A DNA stretch of 64,000 nt from Sphingobacteriales bacterium 44-61 (GTDB lineage Bacteria > Bacteroidota > Bacteroidia > Chitinophagales > Chitinophagaceae): the NCBI GenBank assembly GCA_001898405.1, contig MKTW01000001.1:620001-684000 (forward strand), read 5' to 3'. Below the pieces are notes generated by a model. The model worked only from the letters and a program-made list of their open reading frames with translations. It had not been told where the DNA came from and did no database searches. Each line of letters begins with the position of its first letter. The stretch's first letter is position 1. Below, piece after piece: positions 53,034 to 62,800 of this stretch. Both the position numbers and the translations under genes were made by a program.

Positions 53034-54254
53034 ATGGTGGTTAGAATGCCGTGCATTGGAGTCGTGTTGAACTGGAGAGGTGAACCGCGCAAGTCAGGTC
53101 TATATCCTGTTCATATCCGTATTAAAATCGGTAATACGGCCAGGTACTTTAATGTACCCCTGCCTCAAAAAATCAGGAAAGAACAGTGGCAGGGCAAGGA
53201 TGGTAATTGGATCAAAAATACCCACCCCTTCGCTTTTGAAATCAACAACAAGATCATTGAGCTCAAAGGGCAGATCAATGAGTATATCAAACGTACGCTC
53301 AACTTCAATAAACCGCTCACCGTTGAAAACATCATTGCACATCTGACCAATAAAGGCGAGAACAAGAGTTTCCTGGAGTTCATGGACCGCTACATCAAAC
53401 GTCCACCGGAAAAGCTCGAACCGAATACCATCAAAAAATATGCAACCACACTCACGCACTTAAAAAAGTTCAAACGGGAAATCTTCTTTACGGAAATAGA
53501 TAACACGTTACTCAGAGACTTCAGTCGCTTTATGCAAACCGATCTGGAACTGGGGGGAGCTGCTACCAAAAAATACCTGGAGGCTTTTAAAAAAGTGATC
53601 CGTCATGCACGAAGGGAAAATTATATCTCACCACAGCAAATGGAGTTTTTATTCGATGGGGTAAAGGTTCGTGTGGAAAAAGCAAAGCGCACTTTCCTTG
53701 ACCTGAACGAAGTAAAAAGGTGGAAGGCTGTACATTTTGAACCGGACTATCAATACCTGGAACGGGACAGGGATTTGTTCTTATTCCAGGTGTACACCGG
53801 CTACTATTATAAAGACCTGCTCATTTTTACCAAAGACCATTTGCAAATGGATGAAGAATATGGTCACATCATACTCGGCGCAAGAGACAAGAACGGTAAT
53901 CAAACCATTATTCCTTTATTCAAGTTCCCTTATGCACAAACCATTTTGGAAAAATATCGCTCCCGTGCAGGTGACAAACTAGTTTTTGATAAGCGCTTCC
54001 TGATCGAAGAGCCGGTTTATAATCGGCACCTGAAAGAAATAGCTAAGCTCGCCGGTATCCATAAAAACATCACCAACAAAGTAGCCCGTCACACCAACGC
54101 CCAGTTATGGATCAGGTACGGCGCTGAAGGTGCAGTGCTCTCTAAAATGATGGGGCATACCAAGCAAGAGACTACCCGCAACTATTATGATGTCAACCTC
54201 CCGGAGATCGTCGAAGGCACAAAACGGGTAGACTTCGGTGCAATGGGTATTTAA
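53034..54254 (+). CDS. Tyrosine recombinase/integrase of the island
   Basis: 406 residues. An N-terminal arm-binding region (GLYPVHIRIKIGNTARYFNVPL) is followed by a core-binding SAM-like domain (about 105-200) and the catalytic domain (about 215-400). The tyrosine is in TTRNYYDVN and the second arginine in KVARHTNAQLW; LGH-type MMGHT is present. The first catalytic arginine position reads TGYYYKDL, with tyrosine where most family members have arginine. The HxxR histidine is Lys (NKVAR). IntDOT of CTnDOT also lacks the first arginine, so activity is still possible. It lies right beside attL. Confidence 0.93.
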   Translation: MVVRMPCIGVVLNWRGEPRKSGLYPVHIRIKIGNTARYFNVPLPQKIRKEQWQGKDGNWIKNTHPFAFEINNKIIELKGQINEYIKRTLNFNKPLTVENIIAHLTNKGENKSFLEFMDRYIKRPPEKLEPNTIKKYATTLTHLKKFKREIFFTEIDNTLLRDFSRFMQTDLELGGAATKKYLEAFKKVIRHARRENYISPQQMEFLFDGVKVRVEKAKRTFLDLNEVKRWKAVHFEPDYQYLERDRDLFLFQVYTGYYYKDLLIFTKDHLQMDEEYGHIILGARDKNGNQTIIPLFKFPYAQTILEKYRSRAGDKLVFDKRFLIEEPVYNRHLKEIAKLAGIHKNITNKVARHTNAQLWIRYGAEGAVLSKMMGHTKQETTRNYYDVNLPEIVEGTKRVDFGAMGI

Positions 54255-54274
54255 AAAATAATAAAAACAAGATC

Positions 54275-54832
54275 ATGGAAATAATTCAGAGTATTCAAAA
54301 CAGGATTTACACCATCAGAGGGGAACGGGTCATGCTGGACTACGATCTGGCAGAACTTTACGAGGTAGGTACCCGAGTACTAAACCAGGCGGTTAAACGA
54401 AATATAAAGCGGTTCCCCGAAGATTTTATGTTTCAACTCACTGATTACGAATGGGCAACCATGATGTCACAAATTGTGACATCATCCCAAATTAAAAGGA
54501 AAAAGGTCGCACCACCTTATGCTTTTACCGAACAAGGTGTGGCGATGCTAAGCGGTATCCTGAACAGCGACAGGGCCATCCAGATGAACATTGCCATTAT
54601 GCGGGCCTTTGTGGAGATCCGAAAAATCCTACTTCAGGAAAATGACCTGAAAGAACAATTGAAGCAGATCAAAGAACGGGTGGGAGAACACGATGTGCAA
54701 CTCAACCAGATTTATGATGCATTGGAGAATCTTCTGGATGAAAAAGCTGCTGAAAGGAAATGGGAAGAAAGGAGGAGAATTGGATTTAAAACCGATAAAA
54801 CATGGCTAGATTATCAAAGCATCTGCAAATAG
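54275..54832 (+). CDS. ORF6N-domain protein (phage-type DNA-binding)
   Basis: 185 residues. The N-terminal ORF6N domain (about 8-95) reads IYTIRGERVMLDYDLAELYEVGTRVLNQAVKRNIKRFPEDFMFQLT, split over its hallmark, followed by RKKVAPPYAFTEQGVAMLSGIL. A coiled coil (about 125-165) and a basic tail complete it. ORF6N proteins are common on phages and Bacteroidota mobile elements, and probably regulate or antirepress. 20 bases after the integrase, so in the same transcript. Confidence 0.9.
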   Translation: MEIIQSIQNRIYTIRGERVMLDYDLAELYEVGTRVLNQAVKRNIKRFPEDFMFQLTDYEWATMMSQIVTSSQIKRKKVAPPYAFTEQGVAMLSGILNSDRAIQMNIAIMRAFVEIRKILLQENDLKEQLKQIKERVGEHDVQLNQIYDALENLLDEKAAERKWEERRRIGFKTDKTWLDYQSICK

Positions 54833-54877
54833 TCGCATTTTAGTATATTCATTGTAAAGCCATCCTGTAAATAGTTT

Positions 54878-55915
54878 ATGTTAACCACTTTTGAACTGGA
54901 GCAATTGTGCCTTCAACCGGAGTCACCCATCCTGGATTTTACGCAGTCCTTTTATGAGTTTGAGACGAATACTGAGGATAAGGCAACTGCTGCGTTAGTA
55001 AAAGATATTATGGCCATGACCAATACAGTCCGAAGCCAGCCCGGCTATATCATTTTTGGAATAAAGGCAGTTCCTGGATACTCACCGGAATTTATTGGGG
55101 TGAATGATGTTTCTGATGATGCTATTTTACAAGACAAAATAAAATCCAAATTACTCCCACGACCAGAATTTCATTTTTACAGTTTAACGGTTAAAGGAGT
55201 TACCATTGCGGTACTGGAGATCCCTATCCGAAAATATCCAATGCCAATTAGTGCCACTATTAAAATGAAAGGTATTGAGCCCGGTAAGATCTATCATCGA
55301 CAAGGATCAAGTAATTCAGAAGCTCTGGGCAACGAAGTTATCCGTATCTACGAGTGGTTGAAATCCATACCTGATCTATCCAATGAGCCTCAAAGAGATG
55401 CTGAGATTAGCCGATTACTTGTACAATCAGCCAACGCTGATATTGCTCTGTCTACGACCCTTGCAGCAATATTCAGTCTTGCAAGGAAATACCGGCTTGA
55501 AGAATTAGTAGAGTTCTGTTCACGGGAATTAAATGGGTTAAATAGTGGAGTTGGCAACGAAACGAACCCATTACTGCAATACCGGGTAGTCAATACTTTT
55601 GTCACATATGCTTCCGTTACATTAAACATGGGAATGTACTCCATCTCGCAATTAAAAGAAGCGTTTCGAAAGGAAGAAAGTTTCACTGAAGCTAATGTCC
55701 TTTTAAGCCAGTCCATAACAGGAATTGAAAATATGATTACCAATTTCGGATCGTCAGACGCCAAAAAGCTAGCCACAATGAAAATATCCTCAAGAGAATT
55801 TCTTCCTGAAACCAGTCCGGAGCATCCACTCACTGTGTATCTATTTCCTGATGACATATCCAATCTTTATACCCGGATAAGGCAGGAAACAATCCGGCTA
55901 TTAATGAAAACCTAA
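54878..55915 (+). CDS. Schlafen AlbA_2-type protein with AbiTii-like C-terminal region
   Basis: 345 residues. The N-terminal half (about 12-155) has the AlbA_2 pattern: ESPILDFTQSFYEF, KATAALVKDIMAMTNT, GYIIFGIKAVPGYSPEFIGV, and a late KIYHRQGSSNSEA. The other half (about 180-285) resembles AbiTii: ANADIALSTTLAAIFSLARKYRLEELVEFCSRELNG then LLQYRVVNTFV. AbiTii is known from abortive-infection-type loci; AlbA_2 proteins bind nucleic acid. It lies 45 bases after the ORF6N gene. A defence role is likely but inferred; the AbiTii match is by eye. Confidence 0.7.
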   Translation: MLTTFELEQLCLQPESPILDFTQSFYEFETNTEDKATAALVKDIMAMTNTVRSQPGYIIFGIKAVPGYSPEFIGVNDVSDDAILQDKIKSKLLPRPEFHFYSLTVKGVTIAVLEIPIRKYPMPISATIKMKGIEPGKIYHRQGSSNSEALGNEVIRIYEWLKSIPDLSNEPQRDAEISRLLVQSANADIALSTTLAAIFSLARKYRLEELVEFCSRELNGLNSGVGNETNPLLQYRVVNTFVTYASVTLNMGMYSISQLKEAFRKEESFTEANVLLSQSITGIENMITNFGSSDAKKLATMKISSREFLPETSPEHPLTVYLFPDDISNLYTRIRQETIRLLMKT

Positions 55916-56074
55916 TGCGCAGATAATTACATCATCCCCGTTAGAGTAAACACAAATCGTTACATTTTTTTGAACTCATTTTCGTATACATGTCAATAAT
56001 ATTTTGGCAACTAGTCGCACATTAATAGAGTGTGATCATCTTTAAATATAAAAGACACTACCGATGGTAGCAAA

Positions 56075-57904
56075 TTAGACTGGAATAAATCCATATCTTC
56101 CTTGATCATATGATTGCGTAAAGATGATATGGTTTACAAGGGGCTCTATTTCTTGCGGAGGCTCTTCATTCTCCATAACGATAATTTGCGGCAAATCGCA
56201 AGATGCGAGATACCTATAAAAATCCATCGCAAGGTCTACTGGAATAACATCGTCTCCAACACCTCTTTCAGGTTTACGGTACGTGACAAAAGGAGAATCG
56301 AGAACAGGGACACCGATAGCGTACTCAAGATCGACGATATGTTCTTGCAAGCCTATAATAAAGGATGAGTAAGTGATGGCTCTGTAACCTTTCCCAGTGA
56401 GTTCCCTGTCTTCTCCTGAAATGATAAAATCCATTTTATCCTCATTAAAGGAAACACCGCTCAGGTTTGGATATTTGCAATCCGATAAAATCTTGTTCAT
56501 CTGTTCAGTTACCGGAAAGACAATGGAAGAAACATTGGTATCATCCACACTTCCTTTCTTTTTATCGGATACCGACCTTGCGATGTTATCCCGCGATGCG
56601 ATGAGCGATTTTCTGCGATCCGTTAATTGAATATATTCGGTTAATTGCATTTCTACCGCTTGTATCCGTGCTAACTCTGCAAGTGAAGTCCGAATTTTAC
56701 TTTGCACGTTCTCTTCGAGTTCCATTTCAAGGTTTTTCAGATCACTTTTTATCTTAAAAATATTGTCTGTTGTTTTGGCTCTGTCCTGCGAAATAATTTC
56801 TCGGGAAAGTAGAAGTTCCTGTTTTAATAACCCGATCTTTTGTAGCTCAGTACTACAAGCCGCCAGTACCGCTTCAATATCCTTTTCCGAAACAACTTTG
56901 TTAATTCCATTGTGGCAAATCGGACATTCTTTGATTGTATTATCTCCAGAGAACAGCAGCTCGCAGGTTTCAATCGTACTTGTTAATCTTGCAGCATCCG
57001 AGTCATATTGCTCACCGAGGATTTGACTTCTCTCGAATATGCCTGTTAATTCCGCACTGATCTCTTCCTCCATTAATAACGTCCGGTAAAGTTCGTTGCG
57101 CTGGGTGTTTAGTTGCTGGTTAATGTCATTCAGGTTTGTCAAATTCGAGCGGATGGCATCCGATGCTTTTTGAAGTTTTGGCAGCTGGTCTTCCTCAAAC
57201 TCAGTAACATTGGTCTTTTTAAGTTCTTCGTCGATACCTTTTATCAGATCATTCAACATTTCCAATTTTCCCTTTCTGTGCAAAATTTCCTTCGCACTAA
57301 GCTTCTCAATAATATCGCTATCGTCTTTACCGGTAATAATAAATTTGAAAACGCTCTTTTCAACAGTCGGGGTAGTATATTGACCTGTCAGGATTGGCGA
57401 TTTGTCAGTAGTAATCTTTGTTTCTTCGATCATAGTTAATTTCACTAAATCCCGGAAAGAGAGACCGCGCTTCTTCCCATCCGCATTCATCTTTAGCTTC
57501 TTTAAGCTTAAATTACACAACGACAACAGAAACTGAGATATATTGTCCTTTTCGATATCGTCATGCTTTCTTTTCAGTACTTCATAGTGAGCTTTATCCA
57601 GACTTGTTTCAAGATCAGCAGAAAACAAATGAAATGCCCCTCCTACCAAATCCGACTTCAATGTATAAACATCGCCAATACTGGATTCAATTTCCAGATA
57701 GCAATACGAATACTGCTGCGCTTCCTTAATTTTCTTCGGGCTTCTGGAACCGCCTAGCATATAATTCAAGCATTGAAAAATATAAGTTTTGCCGGTGTTG
57801 GAAGGACCCGAAATGATGTTGAGGCCGGGTTTAAATACCACGGACGCTGCCCGATTGGTGGGGCTGATAAGTCTCAGCTCTTTTATGATAAACCCAAACT
57901 TCAT
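56075..57904 (-). CDS. DUF3732-type Rad50-like ATPase, ABC-three-component system
   Basis: 609 residues. Walker A is GPSNTGKT (33-40). Two coiled-coil arms (about 205-300 and 345-450) flank a zinc-hook-like CPIC (327-330). The signature-like ELTGKGYRAITYSS (501-514) and the Walker B/D-loop-type PVLDSPF (533-539) follow, and ENEEPP (578-583) is the mark of DUF3732 ATPases. Such proteins are the ATPase of ABC-3C systems, where DNA or protein sensing is thought to license the effector. It is the third gene of its operon, its ATG overlapping the middle-component stop by 4 bases. Confidence 0.88.
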   Translation of the reverse strand: MKFGFIIKELRLISPTNRAASVVFKPGLNIISGPSNTGKTYIFQCLNYMLGGSRSPKKIKEAQQYSYCYLEIESSIGDVYTLKSDLVGGAFHLFSADLETSLDKAHYEVLKRKHDDIEKDNISQFLLSLCNLSLKKLKMNADGKKRGLSFRDLVKLTMIEETKITTDKSPILTGQYTTPTVEKSVFKFIITGKDDSDIIEKLSAKEILHRKGKLEMLNDLIKGIDEELKKTNVTEFEEDQLPKLQKASDAIRSNLTNLNDINQQLNTQRNELYRTLLMEEEISAELTGIFERSQILGEQYDSDAARLTSTIETCELLFSGDNTIKECPICHNGINKVVSEKDIEAVLAACSTELQKIGLLKQELLLSREIISQDRAKTTDNIFKIKSDLKNLEMELEENVQSKIRTSLAELARIQAVEMQLTEYIQLTDRRKSLIASRDNIARSVSDKKKGSVDDTNVSSIVFPVTEQMNKILSDCKYPNLSGVSFNEDKMDFIISGEDRELTGKGYRAITYSSFIIGLQEHIVDLEYAIGVPVLDSPFVTYRKPERGVGDDVIPVDLAMDFYRYLASCDLPQIIVMENEEPPQEIEPLVNHIIFTQSYDQGRYGFIPV

Positions 57905-58374
57905 CGTTTCATTATTTGGAATGCATAATCCGCCGTTACACTTTTAACTATTGACTGGATGTTATTTTTATCTAATTCCTGTAGTTTACTAGATACCCAT
58001 TCCGTCCTTTCCATCAGTTCAACAGAATAGCTCGCACTGACCTTATCTAAAAAACTCGCGGCCTCGTCACTCGCCAGGTATTCAATACCTGATATGTCAT
58101 AACGTACTTCAATAAGACCCTTGGCAATAAAAAGCCGCAATCCTTCTTCTATAATACTGCGGCGGACGTAAAGCTCTCCGGTTCGATAAGGATTGGCAGG
58201 ATGCAGGCTTTTGACCGAAGTGTCGAAATCCCCCGTGTGAACACACAAATAATCCAGGCATACGAGAGTTTCCAGGTCGAATGAACGCGGGTAAAGTGAA
58301 TTGAGCAGGCAAAGTGTCCGCATCCCAGTTTCCACACAATTATTGAAAGGAAAAATTTCCATCATTATACCCAC
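57901..58374 (-). CDS. ABC-three-component middle component
   Basis: 157 residues, soluble, mostly helical with a winged-helix-like feel: NNCVETGMRTLCLLNSLYPRSFDLETLVCLDYLCVHTGDF, split over its first third, then NPYRTGELYVRRSIIEEGLRLFIAKGLIEV and ASFLDKVSASYSVELMERTEWV. This size and layout, between an effector and a DUF3732 ATPase, fit the middle component (MC) of ABC-3C systems. The ends overlap both neighbours (10 bases with the effector, 4 with the ATPase). Confidence 0.8.
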   Translation of the reverse strand: MGIMMEIFPFNNCVETGMRTLCLLNSLYPRSFDLETLVCLDYLCVHTGDFDTSVKSLHPANPYRTGELYVRRSIIEEGLRLFIAKGLIEVRYDISGIEYLASDEAASFLDKVSASYSVELMERTEWVSSKLQELDKNNIQSIVKSVTADYAFQIMKR

Positions 58375-59414
58375 TTTAATCGTTGATCATTGCATAATTG
58401 GTGGCATACGCCAATCTTATCTTTCTGCACACTTACATCCTTTAGCGGATTAGAAGATATGGCAATATTGTTGGCCTGCGTCTCCACGGCTTTAACTTTT
58501 TCAAACCCGTTTTTATGTGCGGTTTCACAGGTATTGATGACTCCATCAAAAATTTCTTCTTGAAATTTTTCAAAAGTTCCTGCAGGTAAATTATCCCGAT
58601 AAAGGTTGCGGAGCTGTTCTGCAAAATGAAAACTCAACCGTGCTCTCTTAAAATGATTAGTATATGGATCAACCAACGAGCTTATCTCAGCGTAGTCTAT
58701 CGTGCTTTCTGATTTGTAGGCACCCAGCAATTGTGACACGTAAACTGATTCGTTCGACTGGATAACAGTCGGAACCATATCAGAGGTCAGCTCGGTTCGT
58801 GGCGGAAGACCACCGCCGAACCAAGTAAGATGATTTGCATGAGCCTTATGTTCTTCAATGATATTTTTTGTAGGAATTTTTTCAAAAATGGAAAAATCAA
58901 AAGCTTCAAAATAGGTAAGCAGGTCTCCGTCCAGAGTTACTTTCCCTTTTGCTGTAATGTGATCTTCGCAGTATGCTGCCCAATTGATTCGGAGCTCTCC
59001 TTTTAGTTTATCCGCATTTTTTATCAGCGATGATAGCGCGGTCCCGCATCCCTTGGGTGCAACAAAGTAGTACTTACTCGGAACGGGGTAATCCTTTTTG
59101 AAACTATAGTAAATAATTTTGGCAAATTCTTTCCAGACCATCGATGGAGAAAGGGCCTTATCGTAGTGCTTGCATTGGTAACAATCCCAAGTATAATTGG
59201 GAAATTTACTATCGGTTACATAAGCGGCAATATCACGTCCCAGATCACCGGCGCCGCCCATTCTCTCTACTTCCCGATAACCGGACTTTTTAACATCTAA
59301 CCATTCTTCTATAAAGATTTCCCACTCATCGGCAGAAAAAATTTCTACCCGCTTAATGGGCAAAACAGGTCGTCCATGATTAACATTGTGCGAAGTGGCA
59401 AGTGGCTGGGACAA
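58365..59414 (-). CDS. Mrr-like nuclease effector of the ABC-three-component system
   Basis: 349 residues. An N-terminal PD-(D/E)xK-type domain has VERMGGAGDLGRDIAAYV (GGxGDxGxD at 53-61) and YQCKHY (QxK at 80-82), as in Mrr-family restriction endonucleases. The C-terminal half (about 210-349) carries no catalytic motif and matches the position of the ABC-3C C-terminal domain that docks with the ATPase and middle component: TPTVIQSNESVYVSQLLGAYKS-type, RLSFHFAEQLRNLYRDNLP and GVCHQLCNDQRLKWV. It probably cuts DNA or RNA once activated. First gene of the operon. Confidence 0.85.
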   Translation of the reverse strand: MSQPLATSHNVNHGRPVLPIKRVEIFSADEWEIFIEEWLDVKKSGYREVERMGGAGDLGRDIAAYVTDSKFPNYTWDCYQCKHYDKALSPSMVWKEFAKIIYYSFKKDYPVPSKYYFVAPKGCGTALSSLIKNADKLKGELRINWAAYCEDHITAKGKVTLDGDLLTYFEAFDFSIFEKIPTKNIIEEHKAHANHLTWFGGGLPPRTELTSDMVPTVIQSNESVYVSQLLGAYKSESTIDYAEISSLVDPYTNHFKRARLSFHFAEQLRNLYRDNLPAGTFEKFQEEIFDGVINTCETAHKNGFEKVKAVETQANNIAISSNPLKDVSVQKDKIGVCHQLCNDQRLKWV

Positions 59415-59505
59415 GGAGTTGAGTTGAATGGTTTAGTATCAACCAAATATACAGATAAAGATTAATAAAAGATAGTGTGGCGCGTCAGGAAGACAGCGAC
59501 CTTAT

Positions 59506-59778
59506 TTACTCGGATGACTTCTCAAAATACCGCTCCACCTCCCCCGCCGGCACATAAATCTTCCGGTCCTTTTTTATCGTCTTCACTTTATTAGCCGCAA
59601 CAAGCTGATCAAATTTCGTCCGCCCGATCCGCACGGCCTGCATAAATTCCATGGCCGTGATATATGGATTTACCGGGGCCGTCACCGTCATACTATTTCG
59701 CCATTCCTTGATCAACCGGATCATTTCCGCCTGCCCGGCCAGCAAGGCTTTCCACTCGGACGCCGGGACAATTTGCAC
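59506..59778 (-). CDS. Helix-turn-helix excisionase/MerR-type small protein
   Basis: 90 residues from a GTG at 59778; the codons upstream in frame have no ATG. The HTH (about 38-80, ITAMEFMQAVRIGRTKFDQLVAANKVKTIKKDRKIYVPAGEVERYF is spread over it) is the helix-turn-helix/excisionase type common on Bacteroidota elements. It sits 91 bases upstream of the nuclease effector on the same strand and 51 bases from the divergent PHP/ATPase gene, so it could regulate both. It could also be the island's recombination directionality factor. Confidence 0.78.
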   Translation of the reverse strand: MQIVPASEWKALLAGQAEMIRLIKEWRNSMTVTAPVNPYITAMEFMQAVRIGRTKFDQLVAANKVKTIKKDRKIYVPAGEVERYFEKSSE

Positions 59779-59829
59779 AATATAATTTAAAATAATAATT
59801 TGAGTATTAATTCATTAAAAACCTGAACT

Positions 59830-62800
59830 ATGAACGATCCCAGGGGTTCAATTTGGCGAAAATGTGATTTCCATGTTCATACGCCATTATCTGCGTTAGA
59901 AAACAATTTTACCACTGATTTTGACGAATATGTAAAGTGCCTTTTCAAAAAGGCTATTGAGAAAAGAATATTTGTTATTGGAATTACAGATTACTTCACA
60001 ATCGAGGGTTATAAAAAGATCCGAACAGAATATCTTGAAAAAGAAGAGAAATTAAGAACTCTATTTACCGAACAAGAAATTATAGAAATTAAGAAAATTC
60101 TAATCCTCCCAAATATCGAATTTAGACTTAATAAAATCGTACAAGTCATCCGAAAAAATGGTGGCCAGACAACTAAAGAGACGGGCAGGATAAATTTTCA
60201 TGTCATTTTATCAAATGAGCTTTCTATAAAGCAAATGGAAGAGAATTTTCTACATGATATTTATTTCTTGTATGAATCCGAGCCAGATGAACCAGATAAA
60301 CGAAAGAAATTAAAGCCTGATAACCTGGTTGCTCTGGGATCCCGATTAAAAATGGAACAAGAGGGTTTAGTTGGCTCAGATTTGCGAGTTGGCATGACAC
60401 ACGCAATTGTCAATGATGAAGAAATCGTCGAGTTACTTACTAGAAACAAAGATTTTAAAGAAAAATATTTAATTGTTGTCCCTTCAGATGAGGATTTGTC
60501 CGAAATATCTTGGAAGAGCCAAGATCATTTGACCCGGAAAACTCTGCTCTCAAGGGCCCACGCTTTTTTTAGCTCAAACGAGAAAACCATAGCATTTGGT
60601 CTTGGGGAAAAGGCTGAAAGCACGGAAGTCTTTGTGCAAGAGTTTAAATCGCTTAAACCTTGCATTTGGGGATCAGATGCTCATGATGCCGATAAACTTT
60701 TCGAGCCCGATTTAGAAAGATATTGCTGGATAAAAGCTGATCCAACTTTTGAAGGGATTAGACAAATACTTTTTGAGCCAAAAGATCGAGTGTTCATTGG
60801 AAAATACCCCGAACTTGGACAGCGAATCCAGTCATCTAGGAGCCAATATTTAAGTCATCTTTCTATTGCCGCAGTTGAAGGGTATGATAGTAGAAATGGA
60901 ATATGGTTCGATAATTTTTCTCTCCCTCTTGGTTTTGAACTTACAGCTATTATTGGCAATAAAGGGAAAGGTAAGAGTGCAGTTGCAGACATACTCGCTC
61001 TACTTGGTAACGCACATGTCGAAGCAGAACATTTCTCCTTTCTGCACACGGAAAAATTCTGTCAGCGCGGATATGCAGATCAATTTCAAGGAACTTTAAA
61101 ATGGCTTGATAATAGTACTTATACTCGTACCCTCAATTCCAAAATTGATCTTTCTAGTGTCGAACGTGTAAAATATCTCCCTCAATCGTATCTTGAAAAG
61201 CTATGCAACAATGAAGATGGCCGTTTTCAGCAAGAAATTAATAAGGTAGTTTTTTCGAGACTCGACGATGTTGAAAAATTAGGCAAAAAAACGTTCGATG
61301 AACTAATAGAATATAAATCCCAATTAATAAGCCAGAAAATAAGTGAACTTAAAAATACAATCGAAATTGTCAATAAAGGCATTACAGCTTTAGAACAGAA
61401 AGATAACGGTGATTACAGAAATGGCCTGCAAAATCGAATTGATTTAAGGAAGAAGGAATTACAGGCACATGAGAATGAAAAATCCAAAATTATTCCTGCC
61501 GTAAATCCCGTGGACAACGAATCGCTATCAGATGGTCAAAAGAAAAAGGCGGAAAGTCTAAAAATATTGAATGAAGAAATAACCGCTTTGGAAATTGCAA
61601 TCGAAGCAGAAAATGTAAACCTAAAAGAAAGCAGGCTAAGGTTGTCCGAATTGGAGCTGATTCGGGATGAACTTTTATCCACTAAAGATAGATTTCAAAA
61701 GTGGCAGGAAGAAAGATCTGAACATTATGCCCAATTTGGCTTAAATATTCTTGAACTTGCCTCACTCAGAATTGATACTACTAAAGTAGAAGATCTTATT
61801 TCAGTGCAGCGCCAACTTGTATCAAATCAATTGGTTTTGTTGTCTGAGATTCCAATATCTGATACAACCAAAGAAGAGACCAGCTTAATTATCCAATTAC
61901 AGCTAAAGAAAAATCTTCGCGACAGCATTGGCAAAGAATTGGAAAAGCCATTTAAGGATTGGCAGGAGTATCAACAACAAATTAAAGATTGGGAACTAAA
62001 AGAAAAGGAAATTATTGGCACTATAGATAAAATAGGTTCAATTAAATTTCTGGAAAATGAAATATCGTATGTCGATAATCATCTGAAAAAGGAGCTAGCC
62101 AAACAAAAAGATCAACGAAAACTACTGATAAAAGAAGTGTTTTCAGAGAAGCAACAAATTCAGTCGATCTATAATAAAATAAAAATTGCCATTTCTGAAG
62201 TATTAAATGAGCATTCACGAGAGCAAAATATTTCAATAGAAACTTCCTTTAAAATGGACCGATCATTCTATACGAGAATTTTCGACTACGTGAATAGGTA
62301 TGGTTTTTTTTACCAGAATGGCGATGAAGTACTACGCAAAATTGTTCGAGAGTATAATTTTGATGACATCGACCAAATACTTGAGTTTATTGACAGATTA
62401 CTCAATGAAGATATACGGCATAAAGAAGGTAGGAAAATTGACCTCTATAACTATTTATCGTCTTTGGAATACATTGAAACTGAATATGACCTACGCTTAA
62501 ATGGAAAAGGGCTAACACAGTTATCGCCGGGTGAAAAAGGTGGGCTATTGTTAATTTTCTACTTAATATTAGACAAGGATAATAAACCGCTGATTATTGA
62601 CCAACCTGAAGACAACTTAGACAATCAGAGCGTTGCAGAAATACTTGTTCCGTACATTAAAAGCGCAAAAACTCGGAGACAAATAATTATGGTTACCCAC
62701 AACCCAAATTTGGCAATCGTAGCCGACGCAGAGCAGATCATTTATATGCATATTGATAAAGAAGACAGGTATACTGTTTCTTGCGTTCCCGGCGCTATTG

